Notes: a model not told the origin generated them from the sequence alone. 43,842 bases of DNA from Treponema sp. (GCA_024400915.1 JAKSLX010000022.1:1-43842); one strand, 5' to 3'; positions 25,836 to 33,859 are shown, numbered from the stretch's first letter. Translations and numbers: made by a program.

Positions 25836-26003
25836 TTAATATCCCCTTGCTGTCCCCTCAAGTTCACATCTAAATTCCCACTCTTCAGATGCTTCCTGTT
25901 TATTGTTATTAATGTAATCTGAAAGAGATTCTTTTGACGGGTCAAAAGTGATCCCCGTCATATCTTCAATCCAGTTTACGTACTGCTGCTGTTTATCTGT
26001 CAT
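25836..26003 (-). CDS. Small hypothetical protein, 55 aa
   Basis: A 55-codon frame starting MTDKQQQYVNWIEDMTG and ending ELEGTARGY. GGAGA lies 7 bp before the ATG. The stop codon directly abuts the ATG of the zinc-ribbon gene, and the start overlaps the preceding mini-frame by 4 bp (ATGA). Acidic, no cysteine pairs or membrane segment, no known family. The good ribosome-binding site and tight packing make it a likely real gene. Confidence 0.7.
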   Translation of the reverse strand: MTDKQQQYVNWIEDMTGITFDPSKESLSDYINNNKQEASEEWEFRCELEGTARGY

Positions 26004-26065
26004 AAGTCTTCTCCAACTTCTTCTTCCATATCTGATACAATTCTATCAAGGTCTTCACTTACCAT
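26000..26065 (-). CDS. Possible linking mini-gene, 21 aa
   Basis: A 21-codon acidic frame (MVSEDLDRIVSDMEEEVGEDL) begins inside the last codons of the upstream gene (ATGGTAA overlap) and ends with an ATGA overlap with the next gene. The overlaps on both sides suggest it couples translation along the operon. There is no strong ribosome-binding site, so its existence is uncertain. Confidence 0.35.
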   Translation of the reverse strand: MVSEDLDRIVSDMEEEVGEDL

Positions 26066-26316
26066 TGTGATTCTTCTGTGAAATCAGCAAGGCACTCACA
26101 CTTCTGTTTCTCAAGCATCTTTGTAACTTGATACAAGTCAGAGTTCTGAACACATCTCCAATTTTTCTTAGATTCCAGTTTTTCTAAACATTCTTCATAG
26201 GTTTTATTACGATTTGCGTAATAATCAAATGAGTCTACTTTTACAATCTTTCCGTTTTCTTCACAAATGAAGACTGTAAACTCTGGATATGTTGCTTTAA
26301 TTTCTTCGTCTGTCAT
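26059..26316 (-). CDS. Hypothetical protein, 85 aa
   Basis: A small acidic protein (MTDEEIKATYPEFTVFI) with three cysteines (one in WRCVQN, two in KCEC) that do not form a clear metal site. GGAGGCG lies upstream at slightly long spacing. It sits 4 bp after the 274-residue gene. Its beginning shares the MTDE/MTDK style with the two small genes that follow, possibly coincidence. No family recognised. Confidence 0.7.
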   Translation of the reverse strand: MTDEEIKATYPEFTVFICEENGKIVKVDSFDYYANRNKTYEECLEKLESKKNWRCVQNSDLYQVTKMLEKQKCECLADFTEESQW

Positions 26317-26320
26317 TTTC

Positions 26321-27145
26321 TTACGCCTCCTTTACCATTGGCTCTATGTAACATTTCTTTCCAGCCTCAAAGATTTCCTGTCTTACTTCTTCAGCTGCCT
26401 GTTTATCAAGATTAAAGCTGTCAACCTTCCAGTGGCCCGGCTTGTCTTCAATCATCACTTTGAACAGTCCTGAAGGACTTTTAATCTCTGTTCCAGGATG
26501 GTCTTCTTTGTATTCTTCCATGCGTTTATTATGGTCTTTCTTGCTTTCATGATGTAAATTAACCGATCTTCCCGACCTTCCTGGTCTTTTACACGGAATA
26601 TCTATTCCTCTTGCCCGTAACGCAACTCCTAAATATGAAATTCTCTTCTTCTCTTCAACTGTAGGTTCCGGGAGTGCTTTCAACGTATCATATTCCGCCT
26701 GAAGTTCTTCAGTAGTTTTTCTCTGCGGTGATGGTCTGTCTGGCGGATTATATCCCCACTGTTTAAGCCGCCACTTCAGGTTACCTATGCGGCGCTTTTC
26801 TTTTTCTGTAAGAGTATCTTTAATATAAAGATCCATGTATTCCGTCATATATTCTTCCCGCGGCCTGTGGTCACCTTTTGCATAGCGGGTAGGCTTTCTT
26901 TCTTCTTTCTTTTCTTCCGGTTCTAAAAGTTCTGCAGGTGGATTACTTTCAGTTATAATTTCCGGGAATGGACTAATTGCAGTTTCTCTTTCTTCAAGTG
27001 CAGAAGCTATGGCAACTACATTTCTTACTTCAATAAGTCCCTCATTGGCTCTGTTCACAAGTAACTGAAGATCAGCCATCAATGCGTTAAAGTTATCAAT
27101 AAGAAGCTTCACGTCTGTTGCAAGGTCTGTTTTCATTTCGTACAT
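26321..27145 (-). CDS. Hypothetical protein with internal helical repeat, 274 aa
   Basis: The N-terminal ~50 residues form a predicted coiled coil. Residues 60-90 are proline- and glutamate-rich. Residues ~102-137 ('LTEKEKRRIGNLKWRLKQWG') and ~150-187 ('PTVEEKKRISYLGVALRARG') look like two copies of one helical unit. The C-terminal ~50 residues contain 'SGLFKVMIEDKPGHWKVDSF', which could be a small beta-sheet DNA-binding fold, but I cannot name it. AAGGAG lies 5-6 bp before the ATG. The basic middle suggests nucleic-acid binding. It lies just downstream of PcfJ. Confidence 0.65.
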   Translation of the reverse strand: MYEMKTDLATDVKLLIDNFNALMADLQLLVNRANEGLIEVRNVVAIASALEERETAISPFPEIITESNPPAELLEPEEKKEERKPTRYAKGDHRPREEYMTEYMDLYIKDTLTEKEKRRIGNLKWRLKQWGYNPPDRPSPQRKTTEELQAEYDTLKALPEPTVEEKKRISYLGVALRARGIDIPCKRPGRSGRSVNLHHESKKDHNKRMEEYKEDHPGTEIKSPSGLFKVMIEDKPGHWKVDSFNLDKQAAEEVRQEIFEAGKKCYIEPMVKEA

Positions 27146-27154
27146 TTTGTCTCC

Positions 27155-28612
27155 TTAAGCCGCTTTCCGGGCTTCTGCTTTTATTTTTTTCAGAGCCCGC
27201 TTGTTGTGGGCTTCCCATTTATCACGCCATTCCTGCATTTCTTTCGGCGGTAGCCTGTTTTCTTTGCAATAAAACTGCTTAATTTTCATTGTCTTTGCAT
27301 CAACTGAAGCTGTTATGTAACTGCAGGACGGAGAAGAAACTTTCCGGATAAAACAGATAATTTCTTCGCCTCGTTCCATACGCTGGTCATAGTTCATTCG
27401 GCCAACACAATTCTTCTGCTGAACGCCTTCTTTAAGTAGGTCTTCTTTTGATTCTGCTATAAGAACAAAATATCCGTCATAATTCCACTTCATGAAGCTG
27501 AACTCTGAAGCACGTTCTGAAAGAGCCTGATTCAAAGACTTCAGTCTTTCTTTATCACGTCTGGCGTTATCGACCTGACGTAGAATTTCGGCGTCCTGTA
27601 TATGCCGTGCATATTGTTCAACATAAGCATCGTGCACTTCGTTGAAGTTGCGCGGAAACAGAACCTTTGTGTCCTGCATGTCCAGCTGCAGGTATTCCGC
27701 CGCAAGTAGATAGTCCAGGTAAGTTCCTGCATCTGTTCCGGTCTGATTGATGTATGCAAAGGCTTTCTCCTGCGTTACGTATTTCTTCATTTGGTTCCAT
27801 GCTTCACGGTTACCGGAAGCAAGTTCTTTCCCGCACTGGATTCTATAGTTAAGGCTTGTCTGGTAGTCTCTTGCATCAGCATCCGGCTGTTTTTTGAACG
27901 CATTGTGTGCTGTCTGATAGGTCATGCGGTGAACTTCTTTGGCATGTTTGAATAACCATTTCTGAAAAACTTTTTCATCGGTTATCTTTTTCAGAGCCTT
28001 CTCATTAATCATTCTGAAGAGTTCAAGTTTCATAAGCATTTCTGCAATTGGATAAACTCTGTAAAGCTTCACATAGTCTATGAAGTGGATTCCTGACTCC
28101 CATTTCCATGCGCAATACTTTACAGATTCATCAAGAGCTGCAATCTGTTCCATTCCGAACATTTCCTGGCGGGGTATTCTGTCACTTGTAAGGTCCGTAA
28201 GTTCAAAAAGTTCTGTATACTCAAAACTGTAGTTTCCATACCAGGAATAAACTTTCTTATCTTTCTTGTCATATCCAAAGACATGAAAGCCCGATGCATA
28301 ATTATTCCATGCGTAATAACAGTTTCTGCTTACACAAAGCCCTGTTTCTGAAATAACTGCAATTTCTTGCCATACAAAGCCCAGCTTCTTGCTTGTTCTG
28401 CCCGCAAAAATACGCTCAACAAAGCCGTATTCTTTTGTGTACTCAATGGAAGAAACATATTGCTCGTAGTTATAAGTCATAGACTTAAGCAATTCTTCCA
28501 CGTTTCTTTCTCCTTTCTTATAGTGAACTTTCGGGAGCAGGTCCTGCAACATTTCCTGATTCACCATTCTCTTGTTGCAGTAATTCAGGAACTTCATTTC
28601 TGTAGTAGTCAT
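27155..28612 (-). CDS. pcfJ-like: PcfJ-like protein, 485 aa
   Basis: The C-terminal ~95 residues match the PcfJ domain: 'LLKEGVQQKNCVGRMNYDQR' (C near 402), then 'GEEIICFIRK' and 'SVDAKTMKIKQFYCKENR'. The remainder is helical with many aromatic residues. PcfJ was first named on the enterococcal conjugative plasmid pCF10 and is common in phages and mobile elements; its biochemical role is unsettled. Here it is encoded close to a PcfK-like protein, the usual partner. GGGAG stands 6 bp before the ATG. The pair probably acts in replication or defence-related steps before packaging. Confidence 0.8.
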   Translation of the reverse strand: MTTTEMKFLNYCNKRMVNQEMLQDLLPKVHYKKGERNVEELLKSMTYNYEQYVSSIEYTKEYGFVERIFAGRTSKKLGFVWQEIAVISETGLCVSRNCYYAWNNYASGFHVFGYDKKDKKVYSWYGNYSFEYTELFELTDLTSDRIPRQEMFGMEQIAALDESVKYCAWKWESGIHFIDYVKLYRVYPIAEMLMKLELFRMINEKALKKITDEKVFQKWLFKHAKEVHRMTYQTAHNAFKKQPDADARDYQTSLNYRIQCGKELASGNREAWNQMKKYVTQEKAFAYINQTGTDAGTYLDYLLAAEYLQLDMQDTKVLFPRNFNEVHDAYVEQYARHIQDAEILRQVDNARRDKERLKSLNQALSERASEFSFMKWNYDGYFVLIAESKEDLLKEGVQQKNCVGRMNYDQRMERGEEIICFIRKVSSPSCSYITASVDAKTMKIKQFYCKENRLPPKEMQEWRDKWEAHNKRALKKIKAEARKAA

Positions 28613-28614
28613 GA

Positions 28615-28812
28615 TTATCTCCCGTTCACTTTTCTTGAGTCCGTATCATAGAAGCCCTTGCAGTTGTAAATAGTTGCTGCAGGATTCTGCCACACACGTT
28701 CCAGAGCCCCGGAGGCCCCACATTCAGGGCAATTTTCCGGCGCTGGATCCTTCATGCCTTTTTCAACCTCAACGGTTTTGTCACAAGCTGTGCAGTGATA
28801 GTCGTAAAACAT
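28615..28812 (-). CDS. FmdB-family zinc ribbon protein, 65 aa
   Basis: I choose ATG 28812 (MFYDYHCTACDK), preceded by GGGAG and placed 1 bp after the PcfK-like stop; the longer frame to 28878 lacks a site. Cysteines C7/C10 and C28/C31 form the ribbon, and the ending 'YNCKGFYDTDSR' matches the FmdB regulatory-protein family (family norm ~60-110 residues). FmdB proteins are presumed regulators or nucleic-acid-binding adaptors. Lying between PcfK- and PcfJ-like genes, it may be a partner of that pair. Confidence 0.82.
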   Translation of the reverse strand: MFYDYHCTACDKTVEVEKGMKDPAPENCPECGASGALERVWQNPAATIYNCKGFYDTDSRKVNGR

Positions 28813-28813
28813 C

Positions 28814-29233
28814 CTAGTCTCCCAGTCCTGAAAAAAGCCCGCCTTCTTCTGCGTAGAAGTCCTGCATCTGTTCTTCAATGCTTTTGGTCTTCTTTGGCTC
28901 CGGCTTTGCCTTTTCTTTTGCTGCAGGAACTTCTTCCTGTTCGTCTTCTTCCGGTTCTGCAGATTTCTTTTCTTCGCAGTTCAGTTCATCTTCCAGGATA
29001 TAATGAACACACCAGTCGAAAACTGTATCATCCGGAATAACTGCAACTCCGTTCTGTGCCTGCTTCTTGGCCTGCTGTTTAATGTAGTTGATAACACCGT
29101 CAATTGTTTTTTTGGGATTCTTAATTGCTTCTGCCAGGTCTTTATCTTCAGTAATTCGTCCTGACAGATAGCAGAAGATTCTCTTCTGATATTCGTATTT
29201 AAGTGCCTTTTCCTGTTCTTTATTAAGTTCCAT
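28814..29233 (-). CDS. pcfK-like: PcfK-like protein, 139 aa
   Basis: The N-terminal ~75 residues match the PcfK pattern: 'IKNPKKTIDGVINYI', then 'QQAKKQAQNGVAVIPDDTVFDWCVHYILEDEL'-type sequence with the conserved tryptophan and histidine. The C-terminal ~60 residues are a glutamate-, proline- and lysine-rich linker followed by 'IEEQMQDFYAEEGGLF'. AAAGGAG precedes the ATG at ideal spacing. It lies directly after the large terminase and ahead of FmdB and PcfJ. Role unknown, but its co-occurrence with PcfJ is well documented on mobile elements. Confidence 0.8.
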   Translation of the reverse strand: MELNKEQEKALKYEYQKRIFCYLSGRITEDKDLAEAIKNPKKTIDGVINYIKQQAKKQAQNGVAVIPDDTVFDWCVHYILEDELNCEEKKSAEPEEDEQEEVPAAKEKAKPEPKKTKSIEEQMQDFYAEEGGLFSGLGD

Positions 29234-29247
29234 AACTTCTCCTTTGA

Positions 29248-30657
29248 TTAATCAATGTGATCAAGTGGATTGTAATTTGCATCCACTGAAACCTGTCTGC
29301 GCCAGCTTCCGTTCTGCCTCTGCAAAGCTCTTGAAGGAAACTTCGCAAAGTCACTCATACACGCATAGCGCACTTCGTCGTAAACATGGTCTTCAAGTCT
29401 TGTGTCCACGTCTTCCGGATGTGTCGGACTCGGAACCAGCATTGGAATAGTTCGCTTAAAAGCAAAGCTCTGCGGCCATATTGTCAGCATCGGGATGCCG
29501 TCATGGTCGTTAGTAGTAAGTCTTTCGTGCACTATAACAAGCCCGTTAACACGGTCGTTGTTAGCCTTGTGCATCCTGAAGCCTGCCTTCTCAAAATATT
29601 CCTCAATTGCCGGTGCATCTTCGTTTCCGGTTCCGTTCTTCTGCCATATAGCAGGGTCTGCAACCATATCGACAACTCCTTCACTGACTGACATTTCCCA
29701 TGCCTTTTCAGCAACTTTTCCTGCAGTAAGCTGCAGGCCCACGTTCATTTCACCTTCTTTGCAGCCGTACCATTCGCGGTATCTGATCATTCGTCCATCA
29801 GAATTAACCGCATACCAGCCGATGCTGAACGGCTTTGTATATCCCCAGTCCATAGCACAAAACTTGAACCATACTCCAGGAATAAGTTCAGAAGGTTTTA
29901 CAACGTGCTTGTCTTCGCTGAATTCTCCAAAAATCTGCCCTGCAAACACGCTCCAGTCTCCATCAAGTAGTGCCCGCCTCATGTGTTCAGGAAGTGTAAG
30001 AAGTGAGATTTTATAACCTGGGTCGTTCCTCATAAGTATCTGATTGTCAGATAACTTGGATGGAACGAACACTCTTGTCTGATATACAATCTCTCCCGTT
30101 TTCGGGTCCTGTACTTCAACTTTCCTGATCTGATTCGGAATAGCACCGTCAATAAAGCGGTGCTTCAGCCATCCGTGGCCTACGCCTCCAGGGTTCGCAG
30201 TTCCTCGTATATAACACGGAACTCCGTAAGCAGAACGTAAACGCGAAAGCATGAACGTCCATACATAATCCGTAGGGTAGTTTCCCAACTCATCAATACC
30301 AATCCATGTGTACTGATGTCCCTGATAGTTATTGCAAGCCTTGTCATTCTCCAGGTGTCTGAACTTCAGTGTGGCTCCGTTCGGGAACTTCCATGTTGCA
30401 CTTTTGTCCTTGTATTTAGCACCCAAAGGCTCAAAAAGTTCTTGTGCCCGGAGCTGGAGTTCTTCAAGCTGCGGGTAGCTCTGACGAAATATGATTGCTC
30501 GCCATCGTTTCCCGTATCTTGAAGCGCCTTGCAGGAAGTCACCCAGTAAGAAGTCACTCTTTCCGCCTCCTGCAGCTCCACCAAAGAACAGTTCAGTAGC
30601 CGGACAGCTCATGGCAAGTCTCTGCTTAGGCTGTGGTCTCCAGATTACTTCCTGCAC
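29248..30657 (-). CDS. terL: Terminase large subunit, 469 aa
   Basis: The packaging motor ATPase and nuclease. Walker A GGAAGGGKS at residues 26-34, Walker B 'WIGIDE' ending at E123, a coupling motif around 'RGTANPGG' (151-158), and nuclease acidic residues at D270 (AMDWG), D334 (VADPA) and D427 (HVYDEVRY). Full length. The start is GTG at 30657, supported by AGAGG 6 bp upstream; the preceding gene ends 1 bp before it. The small subunit is encoded 0.7 kb upstream, separated by two small genes. Confidence 0.95.
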   Translation of the reverse strand: MQEVIWRPQPKQRLAMSCPATELFFGGAAGGGKSDFLLGDFLQGASRYGKRWRAIIFRQSYPQLEELQLRAQELFEPLGAKYKDKSATWKFPNGATLKFRHLENDKACNNYQGHQYTWIGIDELGNYPTDYVWTFMLSRLRSAYGVPCYIRGTANPGGVGHGWLKHRFIDGAIPNQIRKVEVQDPKTGEIVYQTRVFVPSKLSDNQILMRNDPGYKISLLTLPEHMRRALLDGDWSVFAGQIFGEFSEDKHVVKPSELIPGVWFKFCAMDWGYTKPFSIGWYAVNSDGRMIRYREWYGCKEGEMNVGLQLTAGKVAEKAWEMSVSEGVVDMVADPAIWQKNGTGNEDAPAIEEYFEKAGFRMHKANNDRVNGLVIVHERLTTNDHDGIPMLTIWPQSFAFKRTIPMLVPSPTHPEDVDTRLEDHVYDEVRYACMSDFAKFPSRALQRQNGSWRRQVSVDANYNPLDHID

Positions 30658-30658
30658 T

Positions 30659-30865
30659 TTAGCCTCTGTTCCAGTCCTTCAGTCTGGCTCTGGTATTCTC
30701 AATACCTGCAATAACTTCGCGACACATAAAACATGCGATTCTGATGTTCTCCAGGTCCGCTTCATTCAGTTCCACGTTTTCGCAGGTTTTCATCAGGTTT
30801 TCTGTAATGCTGTCCAGTTTGGCAACATCCGCCTTTATCTTCTGTGTAAGTGCCGCTGATTCCAT
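30659..30865 (-). CDS. Small helical hypothetical protein, 68 aa
   Basis: A 68-residue alpha-helical protein (MESAALTQKIKADVAKLDS) with two cysteines in 'RIACFMCREV'. GGAGA precedes the ATG. It is packed between the DUF669-like gene (8 bp) and the large terminase gene (1 bp). No domain recognised; a packaging accessory role is possible from position only. Confidence 0.65.
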   Translation of the reverse strand: MESAALTQKIKADVAKLDSITENLMKTCENVELNEADLENIRIACFMCREVIAGIENTRARLKDWNRG

Positions 30866-30873
30866 ATCTTCTC

Positions 30874-31335
30874 CTAGAAAGTAGGATTCTGTGGTGCAGG
30901 CTGTGTAGCCCGTGCCGGAGTATAGTTCAGAGCCATTTCTTCTGGTCTTGGCTGTCTCACATATCCGTTTTCGTCAAGAACGAACTTCGGAACCATGTTC
31001 ATGTATTCACCGTTCTTCTTAAGTTCAATCTTCATGAAGCCTTCCAGCATCTTCCATTCGTCCGTATTCCAGTTCCCGTGAGGGATTCTGAATGTATCAA
31101 AGAAAGCTGTAGCAACTCCGTTGAAGTTCGGTCCTTCCGTCAAAAAGATTTTTGTCTGCGGGTAGTCTTTTGCTGCAATAGTGCAGTTTACCTGCAGGTA
31201 TTTCTTTGCCTTCTCTTTGTCATTAGCAGGAATTTCTCCCTGCTGAACATCATCAATGCGGAGCTTGTAAACTCCTTCACGTTCAACAATCTTTGCCTTG
31301 ATTGAATCTTCGTGATAGTCATAAATAAAACCCAT
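30874..31335 (-). CDS. Putative single-strand DNA-binding-like protein (DUF669-type), 153 aa
   Basis: A beta-rich protein with 'GVYKLRIDDVQQGEIP' and 'KKYLQVNCTIAA', a bulky middle 'WKMLEGFMKIELKKNGEYMN', and a disordered proline/glutamine-rich end (TPARATQPAPQNPTF). The plan, a beta domain plus acidic or polar tail, resembles DUF669 proteins, which accompany phage recombination and replication genes and are often suggested to bind ssDNA. The start ATG directly follows the small-terminase stop (TAAATG). The family assignment is tentative. Confidence 0.5.
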   Translation of the reverse strand: MGFIYDYHEDSIKAKIVEREGVYKLRIDDVQQGEIPANDKEKAKKYLQVNCTIAAKDYPQTKIFLTEGPNFNGVATAFFDTFRIPHGNWNTDEWKMLEGFMKIELKKNGEYMNMVPKFVLDENGYVRQPRPEEMALNYTPARATQPAPQNPTF

Positions 31336-31965
31336 TTATTCGTTTTCCTTGAGCGCAATTGCGTTCCACTTATCAACAGCATCCATAAGTTCATCTGAAC
31401 CGATTTTTGCTGCAACTTCGATAACTTGAAGCTTCGTGTCTCCGGTGTTTTCAGGTCGTACCAGCTGAAGGTATTTACCCAGCATATCCAGATACTTGCT
31501 TCTGTCTTCAAGTTCCACCTTGTTTCCGTATCTTGTCGGAGTGATGTTCTTCACGCACTTCGCCAGATCTCCCATGTTTTCAAGCTTCTTCTTAAGCAGT
31601 CCGTTGTTGTCGATGATGTCTGCAGGATTGAAAAAAGCAAGTTGTGCTATGTGGTGCAGTACCTTAGATACATTTGCCTCGTCAAGCTCCGGCTGTTGTT
31701 CTGCAAGCAGTCGGCCCAGTGCCTTCTTGACTTCCGGCTTGTTGTACCATCTGTTCCCCTGAACTAAACACGTTTCCCTGTTCGGGTAGGTGTATTTTCC
31801 GGTCTTCTTGTCCTTTTTCTTGACTACGTTCTTGTAAGCTTCGCCTGGATCCAGCCAGTGAAGTTCACTTGTTGCCATTTCTAAAACAAAAGTTCGGTAG
31901 CGGGGTTTAAGGCCAGCGTCCCACGGTGTAACATCCCTTAGTTCATCGTCTTCGTATTCGTCCAT
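31336..31965 (-). CDS. terS: Terminase small subunit, 209 aa
   Basis: The middle, 'KPEVKKALGRLLAEQQPELDE' followed by 'VLHHIAQLAFFNPADIIDNNG', and the end 'RSKYLDMLGKYLQLV' are typical of small terminase subunits that recognise the packaging site. The N-terminal ~80 residues contain 'LDPGEAYKNV' and a basic stretch 'VVKKKDKKTGKY' that may contribute to DNA binding. It starts 6 bp after the replication-like gene. It works with the large subunit at 29248-30657. Confidence 0.85.
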   Translation of the reverse strand: MDEYEDDELRDVTPWDAGLKPRYRTFVLEMATSELHWLDPGEAYKNVVKKKDKKTGKYTYPNRETCLVQGNRWYNKPEVKKALGRLLAEQQPELDEANVSKVLHHIAQLAFFNPADIIDNNGLLKKKLENMGDLAKCVKNITPTRYGNKVELEDRSKYLDMLGKYLQLVRPENTGDTKLQVIEVAAKIGSDELMDAVDKWNAIALKENE

Positions 31966-31971
31966 CTACCG

Positions 31972-33348
31972 TTACCCTAGAGCCGGAGTTTTCGCCTCTG
32001 CAGTCTTGATACAAAGCTTCTCAATTCTGTTCGGGTCGTCCGGATCTATTCCCAATTCCTTGCACTGGCGCCTGATGTCGTTTTCAACTTCTTCCGCATT
32101 TTTCGCCCGTTCCACTTCTGATGGCGCTGATACCATCTGTCCATGCCATTTATCCTTGCTTTCGCCATGAGTCAGAAGCAGGGCTGATACTCTCTGCAGC
32201 ATTTTTTCCCAGGTATTTTGCAGCAGAAGAAACTGCGGGGTGATTGCGCAACCGTTGAAAAAATTGCCTTTCGTCGTCGCAGCAAGCTGGAACTGCTTCA
32301 GAAGTGTCTGAAGAATGATTTTTGCGGAATTCTTGTCGGTTCGGAGAGCAAAGACACGTCTGCAAATTTCTTCTACCTTGCCGGAGTCCATTTCCTTGTT
32401 GAAAAGCATACTGTTTCTTACAAAAAAGCCGTCTGCCACTTCCTTAAGCTCTGGATAGGCTCCCTGAAAAGCCGCTTCTTCCTTGTTTCTCTTAACCTGT
32501 TCCGCTGACTCATTCGGTGCATGTTCCTCAACGGAAACAGAATTGCTTACTGGAATTGTGTTCTGTGAGTTCTCTTCAGGTCTTTCTTCCTGCTTCTCTT
32601 CTGCAACACTGCCGGAAGGATGCTCCAAACATCCTGCAGGCTGTGTTGCCTCTGTCTCTTCTCTTTCTGTCTCTATCGTGTCTTCTGTCTGTCTAGTCTC
32701 TTGTGTGTGTGTGTGTATTTCTTCTACTCTGTCTAAGGTATCTCTCTCTTCTCTCTCTCTCTCTGTGTTAACGACATTTTGCGCGTTTTTGTCGTTTAAA
32801 GAGCAAAAAAAAGCATCGTTGCGGGCCCGCATAGAGCGCATGGTGTCAAAGTCCACAACTGGAGCCTGTGAAGCTGCCTGAAAAGTCGGCGCCGGCTGTT
32901 CTGCCGGAGGGAAAGGATAAGGTTCCGGAAACTCCGGGGCTGCCTGCAAAGTGCGCTGGCGCTGTTCAGCCTCAATTTTCTGCGCAATAATCTGCCGGCG
33001 TTCTTCAGCTGTCTTTGTTTTGGCTGCATAACCTTTGCGGTCCGGGGCTTCCCAGTCCGTAATCATGAACTTTGAACTTCCCGGAAGTATCTGCATGATG
33101 ATCCGGCGCTGTGCCATAAGTGTAGCAACCTTAAGAACAGCTTCAGGATTCTTAACTTTCATCATTCTGGACCAGATAACACCATCTTCAATGTCAAATA
33201 CACCCTCGTCGTCGCAGGTGCATATCATTGTCATATAGAACATATACGGAGCTGTAGCCAGTTCATCCGGTAAACAATCCGATATAAAGTCCAGGTATTC
33301 ATTCCTGATTGTAGATACAGGGAACTTTCTCCATGCAAGTTCTGCCAT
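31972..33348 (-). CDS. Phage replication protein (DnaD/initiator-like organisation), 458 aa
   Basis: I choose ATG 33348 (MAELAWRKFPVST), with AGGTGG upstream, over the open frame to 33456 which overlaps the previous gene. Residues 1-105 look like a winged-helix domain of the phage replisome-organiser type ('FDIEDGVIWSRMMKVKNPE'). Residues ~110-300 are a charged low-complexity linker encoded by a polypurine/polypyrimidine tract. Residues ~300-458 form a helical C-terminal domain ('RRVFALRTDKNSAKIILQTL'). Known initiators of this plan load the host helicase at an origin inside or near their own gene. No polymerase or helicase gene is present, so the phage must use the host replisome. The function is inferred. 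Confidence 0.6.
   Translation of the reverse strand: MAELAWRKFPVSTIRNEYLDFISDCLPDELATAPYMFYMTMICTCDDEGVFDIEDGVIWSRMMKVKNPEAVLKVATLMAQRRIIMQILPGSSKFMITDWEAPDRKGYAAKTKTAEERRQIIAQKIEAEQRQRTLQAAPEFPEPYPFPPAEQPAPTFQAASQAPVVDFDTMRSMRARNDAFFCSLNDKNAQNVVNTEREREERDTLDRVEEIHTHTQETRQTEDTIETEREETEATQPAGCLEHPSGSVAEEKQEERPEENSQNTIPVSNSVSVEEHAPNESAEQVKRNKEEAAFQGAYPELKEVADGFFVRNSMLFNKEMDSGKVEEICRRVFALRTDKNSAKIILQTLLKQFQLAATTKGNFFNGCAITPQFLLLQNTWEKMLQRVSALLLTHGESKDKWHGQMVSAPSEVERAKNAEEVENDIRRQCKELGIDPDDPNRIEKLCIKTAEAKTPALG
32650..32768. repeat. Simple-sequence polypyrimidine tract; candidate origin region
   Basis: The plus strand is nearly all pyrimidine plus TG repeats: a (TG)7 run at 32702-32716 and CT-rich runs at 32741-32765, ending near GTTAACGAC. 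It encodes the charged linker of the replication protein. Strand-asymmetric, easily unwound tracts within initiator genes are found at phage origins such as lambda. No iterons were identified. Confidence 0.45.
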
Positions 33349-33358
33349 TTTTAACCAC

Positions 33359-33571
33359 CTATTTATAAATTTTGTAATCTTCTTCTGTAAGTAATTTGAA
33401 AATACCAGGCTCTGGATTCCATACCGGATAATGTAAGGAAATCTGATCCAGCGCACTAATAACGGAGGTTAAGTGGAACCTATGACTTTTCGCAAAGGTA
33501 CTATGCTTGATTGCGTTTCCTGTCTTAAGTTCCTTAATCAGTAAGTCCTTTATACTGCCATCTTTAGCCAT
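33359..33571 (-). CDS. Small winged-helix-like protein A, 70 aa
   Basis: ATG 33571 overlaps the stop of the upstream paralogue (TAATG). The sequence 'KDLLIKELKTGNAIKHSTFA' followed by 'ISALDQISLHYPVWNPEPG' and 'FKLLTEEDY' looks like a helix-turn-helix with a C-terminal wing. It is clearly related to the next gene upstream in transcription. Likely a DNA-binding regulator or replication accessory. No named family. Confidence 0.7.
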   Translation of the reverse strand: MAKDGSIKDLLIKELKTGNAIKHSTFAKSHRFHLTSVISALDQISLHYPVWNPEPGIFKLLTEEDYKIYK

Positions 33572-33855
33572 TATTCCCAATCCTCAAATTCGTCGTCGTC
33601 GTCCCATGTGTCGTCTTGTTCGTAGTCGTCATAGGTCATAAGCCTGTATACACCTCGCTGCGGACTCCAGATAGGGAAGCGTAAAGACATGGTAGTGATT
33701 ACCTGGCAAGCATCCGCCTTGTTCCGGCCAGTAAACTCCATAATCTCGGTGAAGGTTATCGGGCCTTTCTTGAGACGGTCATACAGTGCGTCATAATCTA
33801 CATACCGTTTCTTTGCCTCATAAAAGAAAACAAAGAAAACTCCTGCCTTTTCCAC
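33571..33855 (-). CDS. Small winged-helix-like protein B, 94 aa
   Basis: Starts with GTG at 33855 (no internal ATG would keep the domain). The core 'YDALYDRLKKGPITFTEIME' ... 'MSLRFPIWSPQRGVYRLMTY' aligns residue for residue with the 70-residue protein downstream. It differs by a hydrophobic N-terminal extension and a very acidic tail (DDTWDDDDEFEDWE). Tandem paralogues with one acidic tail may form a heterodimer. Function unknown; the fold suggests DNA binding. Confidence 0.7.
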   Translation of the reverse strand: MEKAGVFFVFFYEAKKRYVDYDALYDRLKKGPITFTEIMEFTGRNKADACQVITTMSLRFPIWSPQRGVYRLMTYDDYEQDDTWDDDDEFEDWE

Positions 33856-33859
33856 TTTT

